Below are positions 35,234 to 44,271 of a DNA stretch of 64,000 nucleotides, piece after piece. The position numbers and the translations under genes were made by a program. Every line of letters starts with the position of its first letter. The stretch's first letter is position 1. The notes beneath the pieces were generated by a model. That model was not told the DNA's origin. It made no database searches and saw only the letters and a list, made by a program, of their open reading frames with translations. Source of the DNA: UBA868 sp016776875 (lineage in GTDB: Bacteria > Pseudomonadota > Gammaproteobacteria > Arenicellales > UBA868); contig CP179198.1 of NCBI GenBank assembly GCA_051201585.1, positions 248,001 to 312,000 of the forward strand. The letters run 5' to 3'.

Positions 35234-36858
35234 TTAAGCTGCTTGGAGATCAATGGCAGCCTGAATCAACGCGCGCGTATAGGCCTCGCGCGGGGCATTA
35301 AATAATTCTGCGGTCGGTTGGTGTTCAACAATTCTGCCGGATCGCATGACTAAGATGTCATCAGCAAGCGCGCGCACAATACGCAGATCATGACTGATAA
35401 AAATATAGGTCAAATCCAACTCGGCTTGAAGCTGGGTGAGGAGATCAACCATTTGGCTTTGCACTGAACGATCGAGTGCAGAGGTGGGCTCGTCAAGCAC
35501 AATTAATCGGGGCTTGAGAATAAGCGCTCTGGCAAGTGCGATTCTTTGTCTTTGGCCGCCGGAAAATTCGTGAGGGTATCGAAGTCGAAAATCAGGATCA
35601 AGATTAACCTGCTCGAGCGCGGCAATGACATCGGCCTCTAGATCACTGAAACGTCTTTTTTTCGGATGATGTGCAGCGATGCCTTCGGCAATAATATCGC
35701 CCACCATCATTCTGGGATTAAGGCTGCCATAAGGGTCTTGAAAGACGATCTGCATATCGCGCCGGAGACCTTTGAGCGTCTTCGGCAGCGCTGATCAATT
35801 CGGTGTCCCTCAAATTTAATGGAGCCGTGACTTTTTGTGAGTCTCAGAAGCGCCAAGGCCAATGTTGTTTTTCCCGATCCGCTTTCACCAACAATGCCTA
35901 AAGTGCTGCCTCGCCGAAGCGAGAAATGCACATTATCCACTGCCTTGATGTAGTCAACCGTGCGCCTGAATACACCGCGCCGAATCGGAAACCAGACCCC
36001 TATCCCTTCCGCTTCGAGGATAGGTTCAGCTGTTGTCCTGACGGGTTTTCGGATGCCAGAAGGCTCTGCTTCGATCAAAGATCGGGTATAGGCTTGACCC
36101 GGTTGATTAAAAATTTTCTGGGTAGCGCCGCTTTCGATGACCCGACCGCCCTGCATCACGTAAACGCGGTCGGCTGTTTTCTCGACCACACCAAGATCGT
36201 GGGTGATCAGGAGTAGAGCCATATTGCGTTCCCGGCAGAGCGTATTAATCAGTGCCAGAATCTGGGCCTGGGTCGTGACATCCACGGCTGTTGTCGGTTC
36301 ATCTGCTATTAACAGGTCAGGGTCATTGGCCAGCGCCATTGCAATCATCGCGCGCTGTCGTTGACCGCCCGAAAGTTGATGGGGCCAAGCGTCGAATTGT
36401 CTTTCAGGACTTTTAATTTGCACCTGACTCAAAAGAGCGAGTGCCTGTACTTTGGCTTTTGCCTGATTGAGGCCTCGGTGGAGGATTAGGGTTTCACAGA
36501 TTTGCTTGCCAATGGTGTGCAGTGGATTCAAAGAGACCATCGGTTCTTGGAAGATCATGGCAATGCGGTTCCCTCGAACGCACCTTAAGTCCTTGGTGGA
36601 AGCGCCAAGTAGTTCTCGCCCCTGAAACCTGATTGACCCTGCGGGATGGGTTGCTCGTGGGTAAGGCAGGAGGCCAAGAATCGAAGTTGCGGTTACCGAT
36701 TTACCTGATCCTGATTCTCCAACGATTGCAACCCGTTCTCCTGGGTACACCTTTAGTGAAACGTGTTGAACTGCGTCGACATGATGGTCAGGCATTTGAA
36801 ATCGCACGCAGAGATCCTTAATTTCAATAAGCGGCGCGACTGAGTTTGAGGTCGTCAT
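35234..36858 (-). pseudogene. yejF: Oligopeptide ABC transporter, fused double ATPase YejF, one-base frameshift
   Basis: About 540 residues when repaired, with two ABC ATPase domains. Domain 1 has Walker A VGESGSGKS, signature LSGGQRQRAM and LLIADEPTTAVD. Domain 2 has VGESGSGKT and, after the break, QIVFQDPYGSLNPRM, FSGGQRQRIALA and LIVLDEPTSALD. The first frame (36858 downward) loses homology after GHRIDQ; the second starts again at LPKTLKGLRRDMQIVF. Adding one base to the GCGCTG stretch near 35786-35792 gives IDQRLPKTLKGLRRDMQ, which has the same spacing as E. coli YejF. The two reading frames overlap. Real mutation and consensus error cannot be separated from one sequence. It is the last gene of yejABEF. 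Confidence 0.88.
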
Positions 36859-37892
36859 TAGAGGTCAAGCGTCTTTCGAGGGTCAAAAGCATCGCGTACG
36901 GCCTCGCCAACAAAAATTAATAAGCTGAGCATGAAACCGATTACGATAAAACCGGTTAAACCGAGCCAGGGCGCCTGAAGGTTGGATTTGCCTTGGGCCA
37001 GCAACTCCCCGAGAGAGGCTGACCCCGGGGGGAGACCGATTCCAAGAAAATCGAGAGAAGTGAGCACAGTTACTGACCCGGCGAGCGTGAACGGTAAAAA
37101 AGTAATGGTGGCCACCATGGCGTTGGGGAGCAGATGGCGAAATATGATGCTTTTGTTGCTGACACCAAGTGCCTGAGCGGCACGGACGTATTCAAAATTA
37201 CGGCCCCGCAAGAATTCTGCACGCACGACACCGACAAAACCCATCCAGGAAAAAAGTAAAAGCAGACCTAAAAGCCACCAGAAATTGGGCTCTACGATGC
37301 TCGCCAGGATGATCAGAAGATAAAGGGTCGGCAATCCTGACCAGACTTCAATAAACCGTTGTGCCAGTAAATCGGTCCACCCGCCAAAGTATCCCTGAAC
37401 GGCGCCCGCGCTCACGCCAATTACGGCACTGACAAACGTTAGCGCAAACCCGAAGAGTACCGAAATTCGGAAGCCATAAATGGCTCGGGCAAGCACATCG
37501 CGCGCTTGATCATCAGTTCCCAGCCAGTGTTCCCGATCGGGCGCCGAGGGTGCGGCCGTGGGCAGGTCCCAGGCGACGGTTTGGTGGTGATATTGAATGA
37601 GTGGCCAGATCATCCATCCCTCAAGGTTGATCAGTTCAGTAACGTAGGGACTCCGGTAATCCGCTTCTGTTAGAAACTCCCCACCGAAAACGGTCTCTGG
37701 ATAGGCTTTGAATATCGGCATGTATATCTCACCTCGATAGGCCACGACCAAGGGTTTGTCATTGGCAACAAACTCGGCAAAAAGTGAAATAAAAAATAAC
37801 ACCAGAAAAGCCCATAATGACCACCATCCTCGTCGATTCGATCTAAAGTTTTGTAATCTTCTCCGCGTAAGAGGATTAAGTCGCAACTGCAT
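36858..37892 (-). CDS. yejE: Oligopeptide ABC transporter permease YejE
   Basis: A 344-residue inner-membrane permease. The N-terminus NPLTRRRLQNFRSNRRGWWSLW has the positively charged segment before the first helix, followed by the large periplasmic loop with WPLIQYHH and HWLGTDDQARDVLARAIYGFR, typical of YejE/OppC. The EAA loop is FEYVRAAQALGVSNKSIIFRHLLPN. It overlaps the yejF start by one base and follows yejB closely. It imports oligopeptides; in E. coli the Yej system also takes up microcin C. Confidence 0.93.
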   Translation of the reverse strand: MQLRLNPLTRRRLQNFRSNRRGWWSLWAFLVLFFISLFAEFVANDKPLVVAYRGEIYMPIFKAYPETVFGGEFLTEADYRSPYVTELINLEGWMIWPLIQYHHQTVAWDLPTAAPSAPDREHWLGTDDQARDVLARAIYGFRISVLFGFALTFVSAVIGVSAGAVQGYFGGWTDLLAQRFIEVWSGLPTLYLLIILASIVEPNFWWLLGLLLLFSWMGFVGVVRAEFLRGRNFEYVRAAQALGVSNKSIIFRHLLPNAMVATITFLPFTLAGSVTVLTSLDFLGIGLPPGSASLGELLAQGKSNLQAPWLGLTGFIVIGFMLSLLIFVGEAVRDAFDPRKTLDL

Positions 37893-37895
37893 GAA

Positions 37896-38996
37896 TTATC
37901 GCTCCTGACGCTCGAAATCAATCCGTGGATCAATCAGGGTGTAAGTGAGATCGCCAATGAGGCTCATTACCAAGCCGAGAAGCGAGAAGAAAAATAGCGT
38001 GCCAAACATTACGGGGTAGTCGCGCGAAAAAGCGGCTTCAAAACCCAACAGGCCAAGCCCATCAAGGGAGAAGATAATTTCAATAAGTAATGATCCCGTA
38101 AACAGGATGCCAATGAAAGCCGCGGGAAACCCGGCAATCACGATGAGCATCGCATTGCGAAAGACGTGCCCGTACAGCACTTGTTTTTCGGTAAGTCCCT
38201 TTGCCCGAGCGGTCATAACGTACTGCTGATGGATCTGATCAAGAAACGAATTTTTGGTCAGCATCGTGAGGGTGGCAAAACCACCAATGGTCATGGCCAA
38301 TACCGGGAGCGTTAAATGCCAAAAATAGTCCATTATTTTTGAGGGCCACGGCAAGTCGTCCCAGTTTTCGGAGGTGATGCCGGCAAGCGGGAACCAATCC
38401 ATGTAACTGCCGCCAGCGAATATCACCAGTAAAAAAACTGCGAAAAGGAAAGAAGGGATAGCAGTCCCGATTACCACAAGTAGGCTGGTCCAGACATCAA
38501 AACGATTTCCATCTCGAACGGCTTTGGCGATCCCCAGTGGGATCGATATTAGGTAAACCAACAGTGTGGTCCAAACACCCAATGAGATTGAAACCGGCAT
38601 TTTATCGAGCACGAGTTCGACAACAGATCGGTCCCTGAAAAAACTCTCTCCAAAATCCAGCATGAGATACTTCTTCATCATTGAGAAAAATCGCTCGTGT
38701 AATGGTTTATCAAAACCAAAACGTTTTTCGAGCTCCTGAATGAAGTCAGGGTCCAGGCCTTGGGCGCCCCGGTACTTGCTGCTAATGGCGTCGCTTGTAG
38801 CGGAAGATGACAGCGTCTCGGTGGTACCGGTGCGACTGACGCGTTCGGTGATATCCGCGCCGACTCCGGTGATCTGTGAGATCATTTGCTCTACCGGTCC
38901 TCCCGGGGCAATTTGAATGATCAGGAAATTAATCAACATAATGGCGAATAAAGTAGGCACCATCAGCAACAATCGTCGAATAATATAAGCGCTCAT
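37896..38996 (-). CDS. yejB: Oligopeptide ABC transporter permease YejB
   Basis: A 366-residue permease. It begins with a membrane helix (YIIRRLLLMVPTLFAIMLINF) and the IIQIAPGGPVEQM motif. A longer periplasmic section (residues 35-95) is characteristic of YejB and includes GFDKPLHERFFSMMKKYL. The EAA motif is YVMTARAKGLTEKQVLYGHVFRNAM. It lies three bases upstream of yejE and is part of the minus strand yej operon. Length is normal. Confidence 0.93.
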   Translation of the reverse strand: MSAYIIRRLLLMVPTLFAIMLINFLIIQIAPGGPVEQMISQITGVGADITERVSRTGTTETLSSSATSDAISSKYRGAQGLDPDFIQELEKRFGFDKPLHERFFSMMKKYLMLDFGESFFRDRSVVELVLDKMPVSISLGVWTTLLVYLISIPLGIAKAVRDGNRFDVWTSLLVVIGTAIPSFLFAVFLLVIFAGGSYMDWFPLAGITSENWDDLPWPSKIMDYFWHLTLPVLAMTIGGFATLTMLTKNSFLDQIHQQYVMTARAKGLTEKQVLYGHVFRNAMLIVIAGFPAAFIGILFTGSLLIEIIFSLDGLGLLGFEAAFSRDYPVMFGTLFFFSLLGLVMSLIGDLTYTLIDPRIDFERQER

Positions 38997-39057
38997 GAGC
39001 AGTAAAGAGGAGCGTCGAGTGAGCTCTCAAGCGAGCAAGAAATGTCGCGCGTCATAG

Positions 39058-40878
39058 TCAGGGTTTGTTTTGTTTTAGCGCGTCAGCGCGGAGGGCATCA
39101 AACCACCAGCGATCCGTCATGACACCGGTTCTGACGGGCTGGTCGGGCCTACCGAATTTATCCCAAAACAGGACTCGATCTGCCCGTATGTGCCAGTGGG
39201 GAATCACATAATGCCCCCATCGCAGCACCCTGTCCAATGCGCGGGTGCGATGATTCAACTGTTCCCGTGACTGTGAACGCAGCATTAATGTGATGAGTTC
39301 ATCGACAACAGGATCTTGAATGCCGGCAAGGTTCCGGCTACCTTCAGTGTGAGATGCCGCTTGACTCCAATATTCAAGCTGCTCATTGCCAGGCGTCTGG
39401 CTCTGCCCCCACACCCAGACAATCATATCGAAGTCAAACTGGCGAAATCGATTGATGTATTGACTCTCGTCAATCAAGCGCACTTTCGCTTCAATTCCAA
39501 GACGCTGTAAGTTGCGGATAAAAGGTAACGAGATCCGCTCAAATGCCGGTGTTACCAGCAGGATTTCGAATTGGAATAATTCTCCGCTATCTTCGTTTAC
39601 CCGCTTTAAATTCTTGACGATCCAGCCAGATTCACGGAGCAGTCGACTCGCCCGGCGTAAATTGTTTCGCAAATATCCACTGCCATCGTTGACCGGCGGT
39701 GTGTACACCTTATCAAATACTTCAACTGGTAGTTGGTCTCTGAATGTGTCGAGAATTTTCAGCTCCTCGTTTTCTGGCATTCCGCTGGCTGCGAGTTCTG
39801 AGTTCGAGAAATAACTGGCGGTTCGAGTGTATTGCCCATTAAAGAGCGCCTGGTTAGTCCACTCAAAATCAAATGCCAGCGCCACAGCTTCGCGAGCTCG
39901 GGGATCTGCGAACTGATTGCGTCTGGCATTCATGACAAAAGCCTGCATACCCGTGGGCATTCGATGAGGAATCAATTCTTTTTTCAGCCATCCGGTTTTG
40001 ACAGCATCAATGTTGTAGTCTTCCGCCCAGGCTTTTGCCTGATTTTCAGAGCGAAAGTCGATATCTCCGGCTTTGAGCGCGAGTCGGATCGGGGTTGCGT
40101 CTCGAAAAAAGGTCGTGCGGATCGTGTCGAAATTATTAAGTCCCTTCCGTACAGGCAGGTTCGCACCCCAGTAATCTTTCACGCGAACCTTTTCGATATA
40201 CCGCCCGGCTTCGAAATCCGTAATTTGATAGGGACCGCTTCCGAGGGGTGGGGTGAGCGTGGTCGCTGAAAAATCGCGAGTCGACCAGTAATTTTTGGGC
40301 AGGATGGGAATTTGGCCAACGATTAGCGGCAGCTCACGATTATTGCTTTCTTTAAAATCAAATCGAACGGTGAGGGGGTCTAGCGCTGTGGCAGCACTGA
40401 CCGCACCGTAATAGAAGCGGTATTGGGGATTTCCTTTGCTGACCAGGGTGTCATAAGACCAGGTAACATCTTCGGATGTAATGGAGCTCCCATCATGCCA
40501 GCGAGCCTCGGGCCTCAGATGGAAAATTACCCAGGCGCGATCTTTCGGCCATTCGATGCTTTCAGCGATCAGTCCATATCCAGTGAAAGGTTCGTCGGCA
40601 CTCATGAGTAAAAGTGTTTCGACAGCTCCAGTGCTGACTGCATTACCCTTGGGAATAAAGGGGTGAAAACTATCAAAACTCCCTTGAGCCGCGAGGCGCA
40701 ATGTCCCACCTTTGGGCGCATCCGGGTTCACATAATCGAAATGAGTAAAGTTTGATTCATAGCGAGGTGTTTCTGAATCAAACATCGAGATCGCGTGACT
40801 GCGAGTGACCTCGTCGGCAGCCACTGATCCGAAGGCGACAAAAAATGAGCAGTAGAAAAGCAAGCGCATAAGACTCAT
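39058..40878 (-). CDS. yejA: Oligopeptide-binding protein YejA
   Basis: A 606-residue periplasmic solute-binding protein of family SBP_bac_5. The signal peptide is MSLMRLLFYCSFFVAFGSVAAD. The core has HFDYVNPDAPKGGTLRLAA, a YejA hallmark, then ITSEDVTWSYDTLVSKG, VREAVALAFDFEW-like PRAREAVALAFDFEWTN, and the C-terminal WHIRADRVLFWDKFGRP. It is the first gene of the operon, divergent from mutY across a 62-base gap. Delivers peptides to YejBEF. Confidence 0.92.
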   Translation of the reverse strand: MSLMRLLFYCSFFVAFGSVAADEVTRSHAISMFDSETPRYESNFTHFDYVNPDAPKGGTLRLAAQGSFDSFHPFIPKGNAVSTGAVETLLLMSADEPFTGYGLIAESIEWPKDRAWVIFHLRPEARWHDGSSITSEDVTWSYDTLVSKGNPQYRFYYGAVSAATALDPLTVRFDFKESNNRELPLIVGQIPILPKNYWSTRDFSATTLTPPLGSGPYQITDFEAGRYIEKVRVKDYWGANLPVRKGLNNFDTIRTTFFRDATPIRLALKAGDIDFRSENQAKAWAEDYNIDAVKTGWLKKELIPHRMPTGMQAFVMNARRNQFADPRAREAVALAFDFEWTNQALFNGQYTRTASYFSNSELAASGMPENEELKILDTFRDQLPVEVFDKVYTPPVNDGSGYLRNNLRRASRLLRESGWIVKNLKRVNEDSGELFQFEILLVTPAFERISLPFIRNLQRLGIEAKVRLIDESQYINRFRQFDFDMIVWVWGQSQTPGNEQLEYWSQAASHTEGSRNLAGIQDPVVDELITLMLRSQSREQLNHRTRALDRVLRWGHYVIPHWHIRADRVLFWDKFGRPDQPVRTGVMTDRWWFDALRADALKQNKP

Positions 40879-40940
40879 TATATCGAGGCCAGTCTAGATC
40901 GGCTGATCCTCATCAAAAAACGAATTTAATTAGGATTCAA

Positions 40941-42080
40941 TTGAAAGACGCCCCAAAAGTCCCAGTTAGGCAAGCGCGAACGAGCCGAGGCCTGAAGTCG
41001 GCTCATTCCCGTCAATGGTTTTCTCGTGCGGTGTTGAGGTGGTTCGAGCAACATGGTCGTCACGGCTTGCCATGGCAAGCTGACCGGGATCCCTACCGTA
41101 TATGGATCTCGGAAATCATGCTCCAGCAGACACAGGTCGCAACGGTTATTCCGTTTTTTAATCGATTTTTAAAACGGTTTCCTGATGTCCGCACCCTGGC
41201 TAAAGCTCGCGTTGATACGGTTCTTCATTATTGGACCGGATTGGGGTATTACGCTCGAGCCCGAAATCTTCATCGCGCGGCGAAAATCATTCAGAGTGAG
41301 CACGACGGGATCTTCCCGGTCTGCTTTGATGATGTGCTGGCACTGCCCGGCATTGGTAGATCCACTGCCGGCGCGATCTTGAGCCTGGCTTGTCATCAGT
41401 CTTATCCAATATTAGATGGAAATGTGAGACGAGTATTGACGCGTTTTTATACGATATCTGGCGATGTGTCTTCTGTGAAGGGCCAAGAAAAATTATGGCC
41501 GTTGATTCAGCATCTTGTGCCTTCCAAAGGGAGCTCAGCAGCTGCGTTCAATCAGGCGATGATGGATATTGGCGCAACTGTTTGCGTACGTAAAAACCCA
41601 AAGTGTTTGATCTGTCCGATAAGACGTCACTGCAAGGCAAGGGCGTTGGGGTCTGTAGATAGCTTTCCGACACCACGAAAGAGTCGCGCCCGCCCGCGTC
41701 GGATGATCACGATGGTAATACTCCATGATCCAGAAGGTCGCGTGTTACTCGAGCGACGTCCGGCTAACGGTATCTGGGGTGGGCTTTGGAGTTTTCCGGA
41801 ATGCGGTTCCGATTCTGATATTGAGAAGTGGTGCAGAAGCGCGTTGGGTGTTAACCCGACCTTGCGCCGCGCCTTACCGATTGTCGAACATGGCTTTACT
41901 CATTTCATACTCGAGATCCATCCTGCATTGCTCACGGTTTCTGCGCGTGATTCAGATAAACTACGCTCTGAAAACAGGGCCTGGATAAGGACGGAGGCGG
42001 TTGGAAAGAAGGGCATACCGGTACCTGTAAAAAATATTTTAAATCAGATAGTTAGAAAGAAAAATGACTCAGACCGTTAA
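40941..42080 (+). CDS. mutY: A/G-specific adenine glycosylase MutY
   Basis: A 379-residue base-excision enzyme that removes adenine mispaired with 8-oxoguanine. The catalytic Glu58 is in WISEIMLQQTQV, the helix-hairpin-helix is LPGIGRSTAGAIL, and the catalytic Asp159 is in PILDGNVRRV. The [4Fe-4S] ligands are complete: Cys215-x6-Cys222-x2-Cys225-x5-Cys231. The C-terminal Nudix-like domain that recognises oxoG is present (PEGRVLLERRPANGIWGGLW). The start is TTG 40941, preceded by TTAGGA; no ATG is available before the core. The N-terminus is about 20 residues longer than usual. It overlaps yggX by 17 bases. Confidence 0.94.
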   Translation: MKDAPKVPVRQARTSRGLKSAHSRQWFSRAVLRWFEQHGRHGLPWQADRDPYRIWISEIMLQQTQVATVIPFFNRFLKRFPDVRTLAKARVDTVLHYWTGLGYYARARNLHRAAKIIQSEHDGIFPVCFDDVLALPGIGRSTAGAILSLACHQSYPILDGNVRRVLTRFYTISGDVSSVKGQEKLWPLIQHLVPSKGSSAAAFNQAMMDIGATVCVRKNPKCLICPIRRHCKARALGSVDSFPTPRKSRARPRRMITMVILHDPEGRVLLERRPANGIWGGLWSFPECGSDSDIEKWCRSALGVNPTLRRALPIVEHGFTHFILEIHPALLTVSARDSDKLRSENRAWIRTEAVGKKGIPVPVKNILNQIVRKKNDSDR

Positions 42081-42345
42081 TTGTGTGGTTCTCTTGAAAG
42101 AAGCCGAGGCGCTTGAACGAGCCCCATGGCCCGGTGCCTTGGGCGAGCGGATTCTAAAAGAAGTATCTCGTGAAGGCTGGCAGCGCTGGCTGGCGCAGCA
42201 AACCATCCTGATGAATGAACAGCGGTTGAGCCCCATAAATCCTGATCACCGAGCCTATCTCGAGTCGGAAATGGAAGCGTTCCTGTTTGGCGATGGCGGG
42301 CAGACTCCCGCGGGCTGGATAGACCCAAACGCGGATAAAAGTTGA
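42064..42345 (+). CDS. yggX: Probable Fe(2+)-trafficking protein YggX
   Basis: A 93-residue YggX protein. The motif with the conserved cysteine is near the start (TVNCVVLLKEAEALER), followed by WPGALGERILKEVSREGW and WLAQQTILMNEQRLSP, close to the family pattern. The family limits labile-iron and oxidative damage; E. coli YggX also follows mutY. Here it overlaps the mutY end by 17 bases, a typical gammaproteobacterial pair. Confidence 0.94.
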   Translation: MTQTVNCVVLLKEAEALERAPWPGALGERILKEVSREGWQRWLAQQTILMNEQRLSPINPDHRAYLESEMEAFLFGDGGQTPAGWIDPNADKS

Positions 42346-42480
42346 TATAATTTTAATCTTTCTCCGAACCTCTTTTGGCTCTGCCCCCTTCTTAATGCCC
42401 GTTGAATTTCGTTTTTTGATTTCAAGGGTAATTGATGACTAATCCGAACTTACGCCTTAACGATCTAACGTCTTCATTAT

Positions 42481-42498
42481 ATTGGAGCCATTGGAGCC
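42481..42498. repeat. Tandem 9-base repeat upstream of pckA
   Basis: ATTGGAGCC occurs twice in direct tandem, 98 bases before the pckA start codon, in a 251-base intergenic region. It could be an activator half-site pair, but the pattern is short and may be chance. Confidence 0.5.
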
Positions 42499-42596
42499 CA
42501 TACTGTTGTAGTACGTTGGTGGTCGGGGTGCACGAATAAATGACTTCCCCGCGTACCGAATGCGACGCGAGACAATATTTGCTTATTTAAGGAGCA

Positions 42597-44201
42597 ATGA
42601 TGACCGACACAAAATCCCATAGCCCCCATGGCCTTGAAAATCACGGACTTCGTAATCTGGGCTCCGTACATTGGAACCTCAACCAAGCTCAGTTGACAGA
42701 GCACGCCATTCGAAAAGGTGAGGGGTCAATCAGCGTTGCAGGCCCGCTCGTCGTGAAGACAGGGTCGCATACAGGACGCTCTGCGAACGACAAGTTTGTG
42801 GTCCGCGACCAGAACACCGAGAACGAAATCTGGTGGGGCAAGGTTAACGTCCCTTACCAACCGGAACAATTTGATGCCCTGTTCGCGCGTATGATCGATT
42901 ACCTCGAAGGCCAAGAGCTGTTTGTGCAGGATTGTTTTGCAGGCGCGGATCCGGACCGTCGTTTGCCGGTTAGAATTATTAACGAGCTTGCTTGGCATAG
43001 TGCTTTCGCTCGTAACATGTTTATTGCCGGTACCGATGAAGAGCAGGCGACCCATGAACCCCGCTTCACGGTCATTAACGCGCCCGGGTTTACTGCGGAT
43101 CCTGCAATCGATGGTACAAATTCTCCGACGTTCATTGTCGTTAACTTCACGCGCAAGCTAATCATTATTGGCGGCACCAGTTACGCAGGTGAGACCAAAA
43201 AGTCGATCTTTAGCATCATGAACTATCTGCTGCCCCGTCAGGGCGTCTTGTCGATGCACGCTTCTGCCAACATTGGCAGTGATGGAAGTACGGCGGTGTT
43301 TTTTGGTCTGTCAGGCACAGGAAAAACGACTTTGTCTGCCGATGCATCACGTACCTTGATTGGTGACGATGAGCACGGATGGAGCGAGAGTGGTATTTTC
43401 AACTTTGAGGGCGGGTGTTATGCAAAGGTCATTAATCTCTCAGAGGAGCAGGAGCCTGAGATTTATCAGACGACGCGCACTTTCGGTACAATTCTGGAAA
43501 ACGTCGTACTGGATGAAGATACGCGCTCTATTGATCTCAACGATGGATCTCTGACGGAAAATACGCGAGCCTCCTATCCGATCTCTCAGGTACCCAACGC
43601 CTCGACTTCGGGCCGCGGGGGTCAGCCTAAAAATATTGTCTTTTTGACTTGTGATGCGTTTGGGGTGCTGCCTCCCATCGCGCGATTATCACCCGCGCAG
43701 GCCATGTACCATTTCATTAACGGATATACCGCGAAGGTCGCGGGCACGGAGAAAGGCGTCACGGAGCCTGTGCCTACATTTAGCCCGTGTTTTGGCGGCC
43801 CTTTTTTGCCGTTGCATCCCCGGCAGTATGCGGAGTTGTTGGGTCAGAACATTGAAAAGTATGGCGTCAATGTCTGGTTCATTAATACAGGCTGGACAGG
43901 TGGCGCTTATGGCGTTGGTAAACGGATGGCGATCAACCACACGCGGACGATTGTTAATGCAGCTCTGGATGGGAAGCTTGATAATGTTGCCACTGAAACC
44001 GATCCTATTTTTGGTCTTGAAGTACCGGTGGAATGCCCCGGGGTGCCGACCGACGTGCTTAACCCCAGACTGACCTGGCCAGATTCCGGAGCCTATGATG
44101 CGCAGGCGAAAAAACTAGCGGGTCTTTTTCAGGATAATTTTGTCAAATATGCGGATGATGTGCCTGAAGCGGTTAGATCAGCAGGACCTCTTGCTTCCTA
44201 A
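42597..44201 (+). CDS. pckA: Phosphoenolpyruvate carboxykinase (ATP)
   Basis: A 534-residue ATP-dependent enzyme converting oxaloacetate to phosphoenolpyruvate, the entry to gluconeogenesis. The P-loop is GLSGTGKTTLSAD around residues 237-249. Other motifs are RSANDKFVVRD, IIGGTSYAGETKKSIFS, and the metal-binding NFEGGCYAKVI. The start ATG at 42597 follows AAGGAGCA, a strong ribosome site; a second ATG directly adjoins. The family is monomeric and cytosolic. The next gene, pgi, is on the same strand 70 bases later, so both may be part of a gluconeogenic transcript. Confidence 0.95.
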   Translation: MMTDTKSHSPHGLENHGLRNLGSVHWNLNQAQLTEHAIRKGEGSISVAGPLVVKTGSHTGRSANDKFVVRDQNTENEIWWGKVNVPYQPEQFDALFARMIDYLEGQELFVQDCFAGADPDRRLPVRIINELAWHSAFARNMFIAGTDEEQATHEPRFTVINAPGFTADPAIDGTNSPTFIVVNFTRKLIIIGGTSYAGETKKSIFSIMNYLLPRQGVLSMHASANIGSDGSTAVFFGLSGTGKTTLSADASRTLIGDDEHGWSESGIFNFEGGCYAKVINLSEEQEPEIYQTTRTFGTILENVVLDEDTRSIDLNDGSLTENTRASYPISQVPNASTSGRGGQPKNIVFLTCDAFGVLPPIARLSPAQAMYHFINGYTAKVAGTEKGVTEPVPTFSPCFGGPFLPLHPRQYAELLGQNIEKYGVNVWFINTGWTGGAYGVGKRMAINHTRTIVNAALDGKLDNVATETDPIFGLEVPVECPGVPTDVLNPRLTWPDSGAYDAQAKKLAGLFQDNFVKYADDVPEAVRSAGPLAS

Positions 44202-44271
44202 GCTCAGCTCGTCTTAACCTAACGTCTCCAAAGGAATTCATTTTGGCCGTGAACATTCGTATTTCTTAAAT

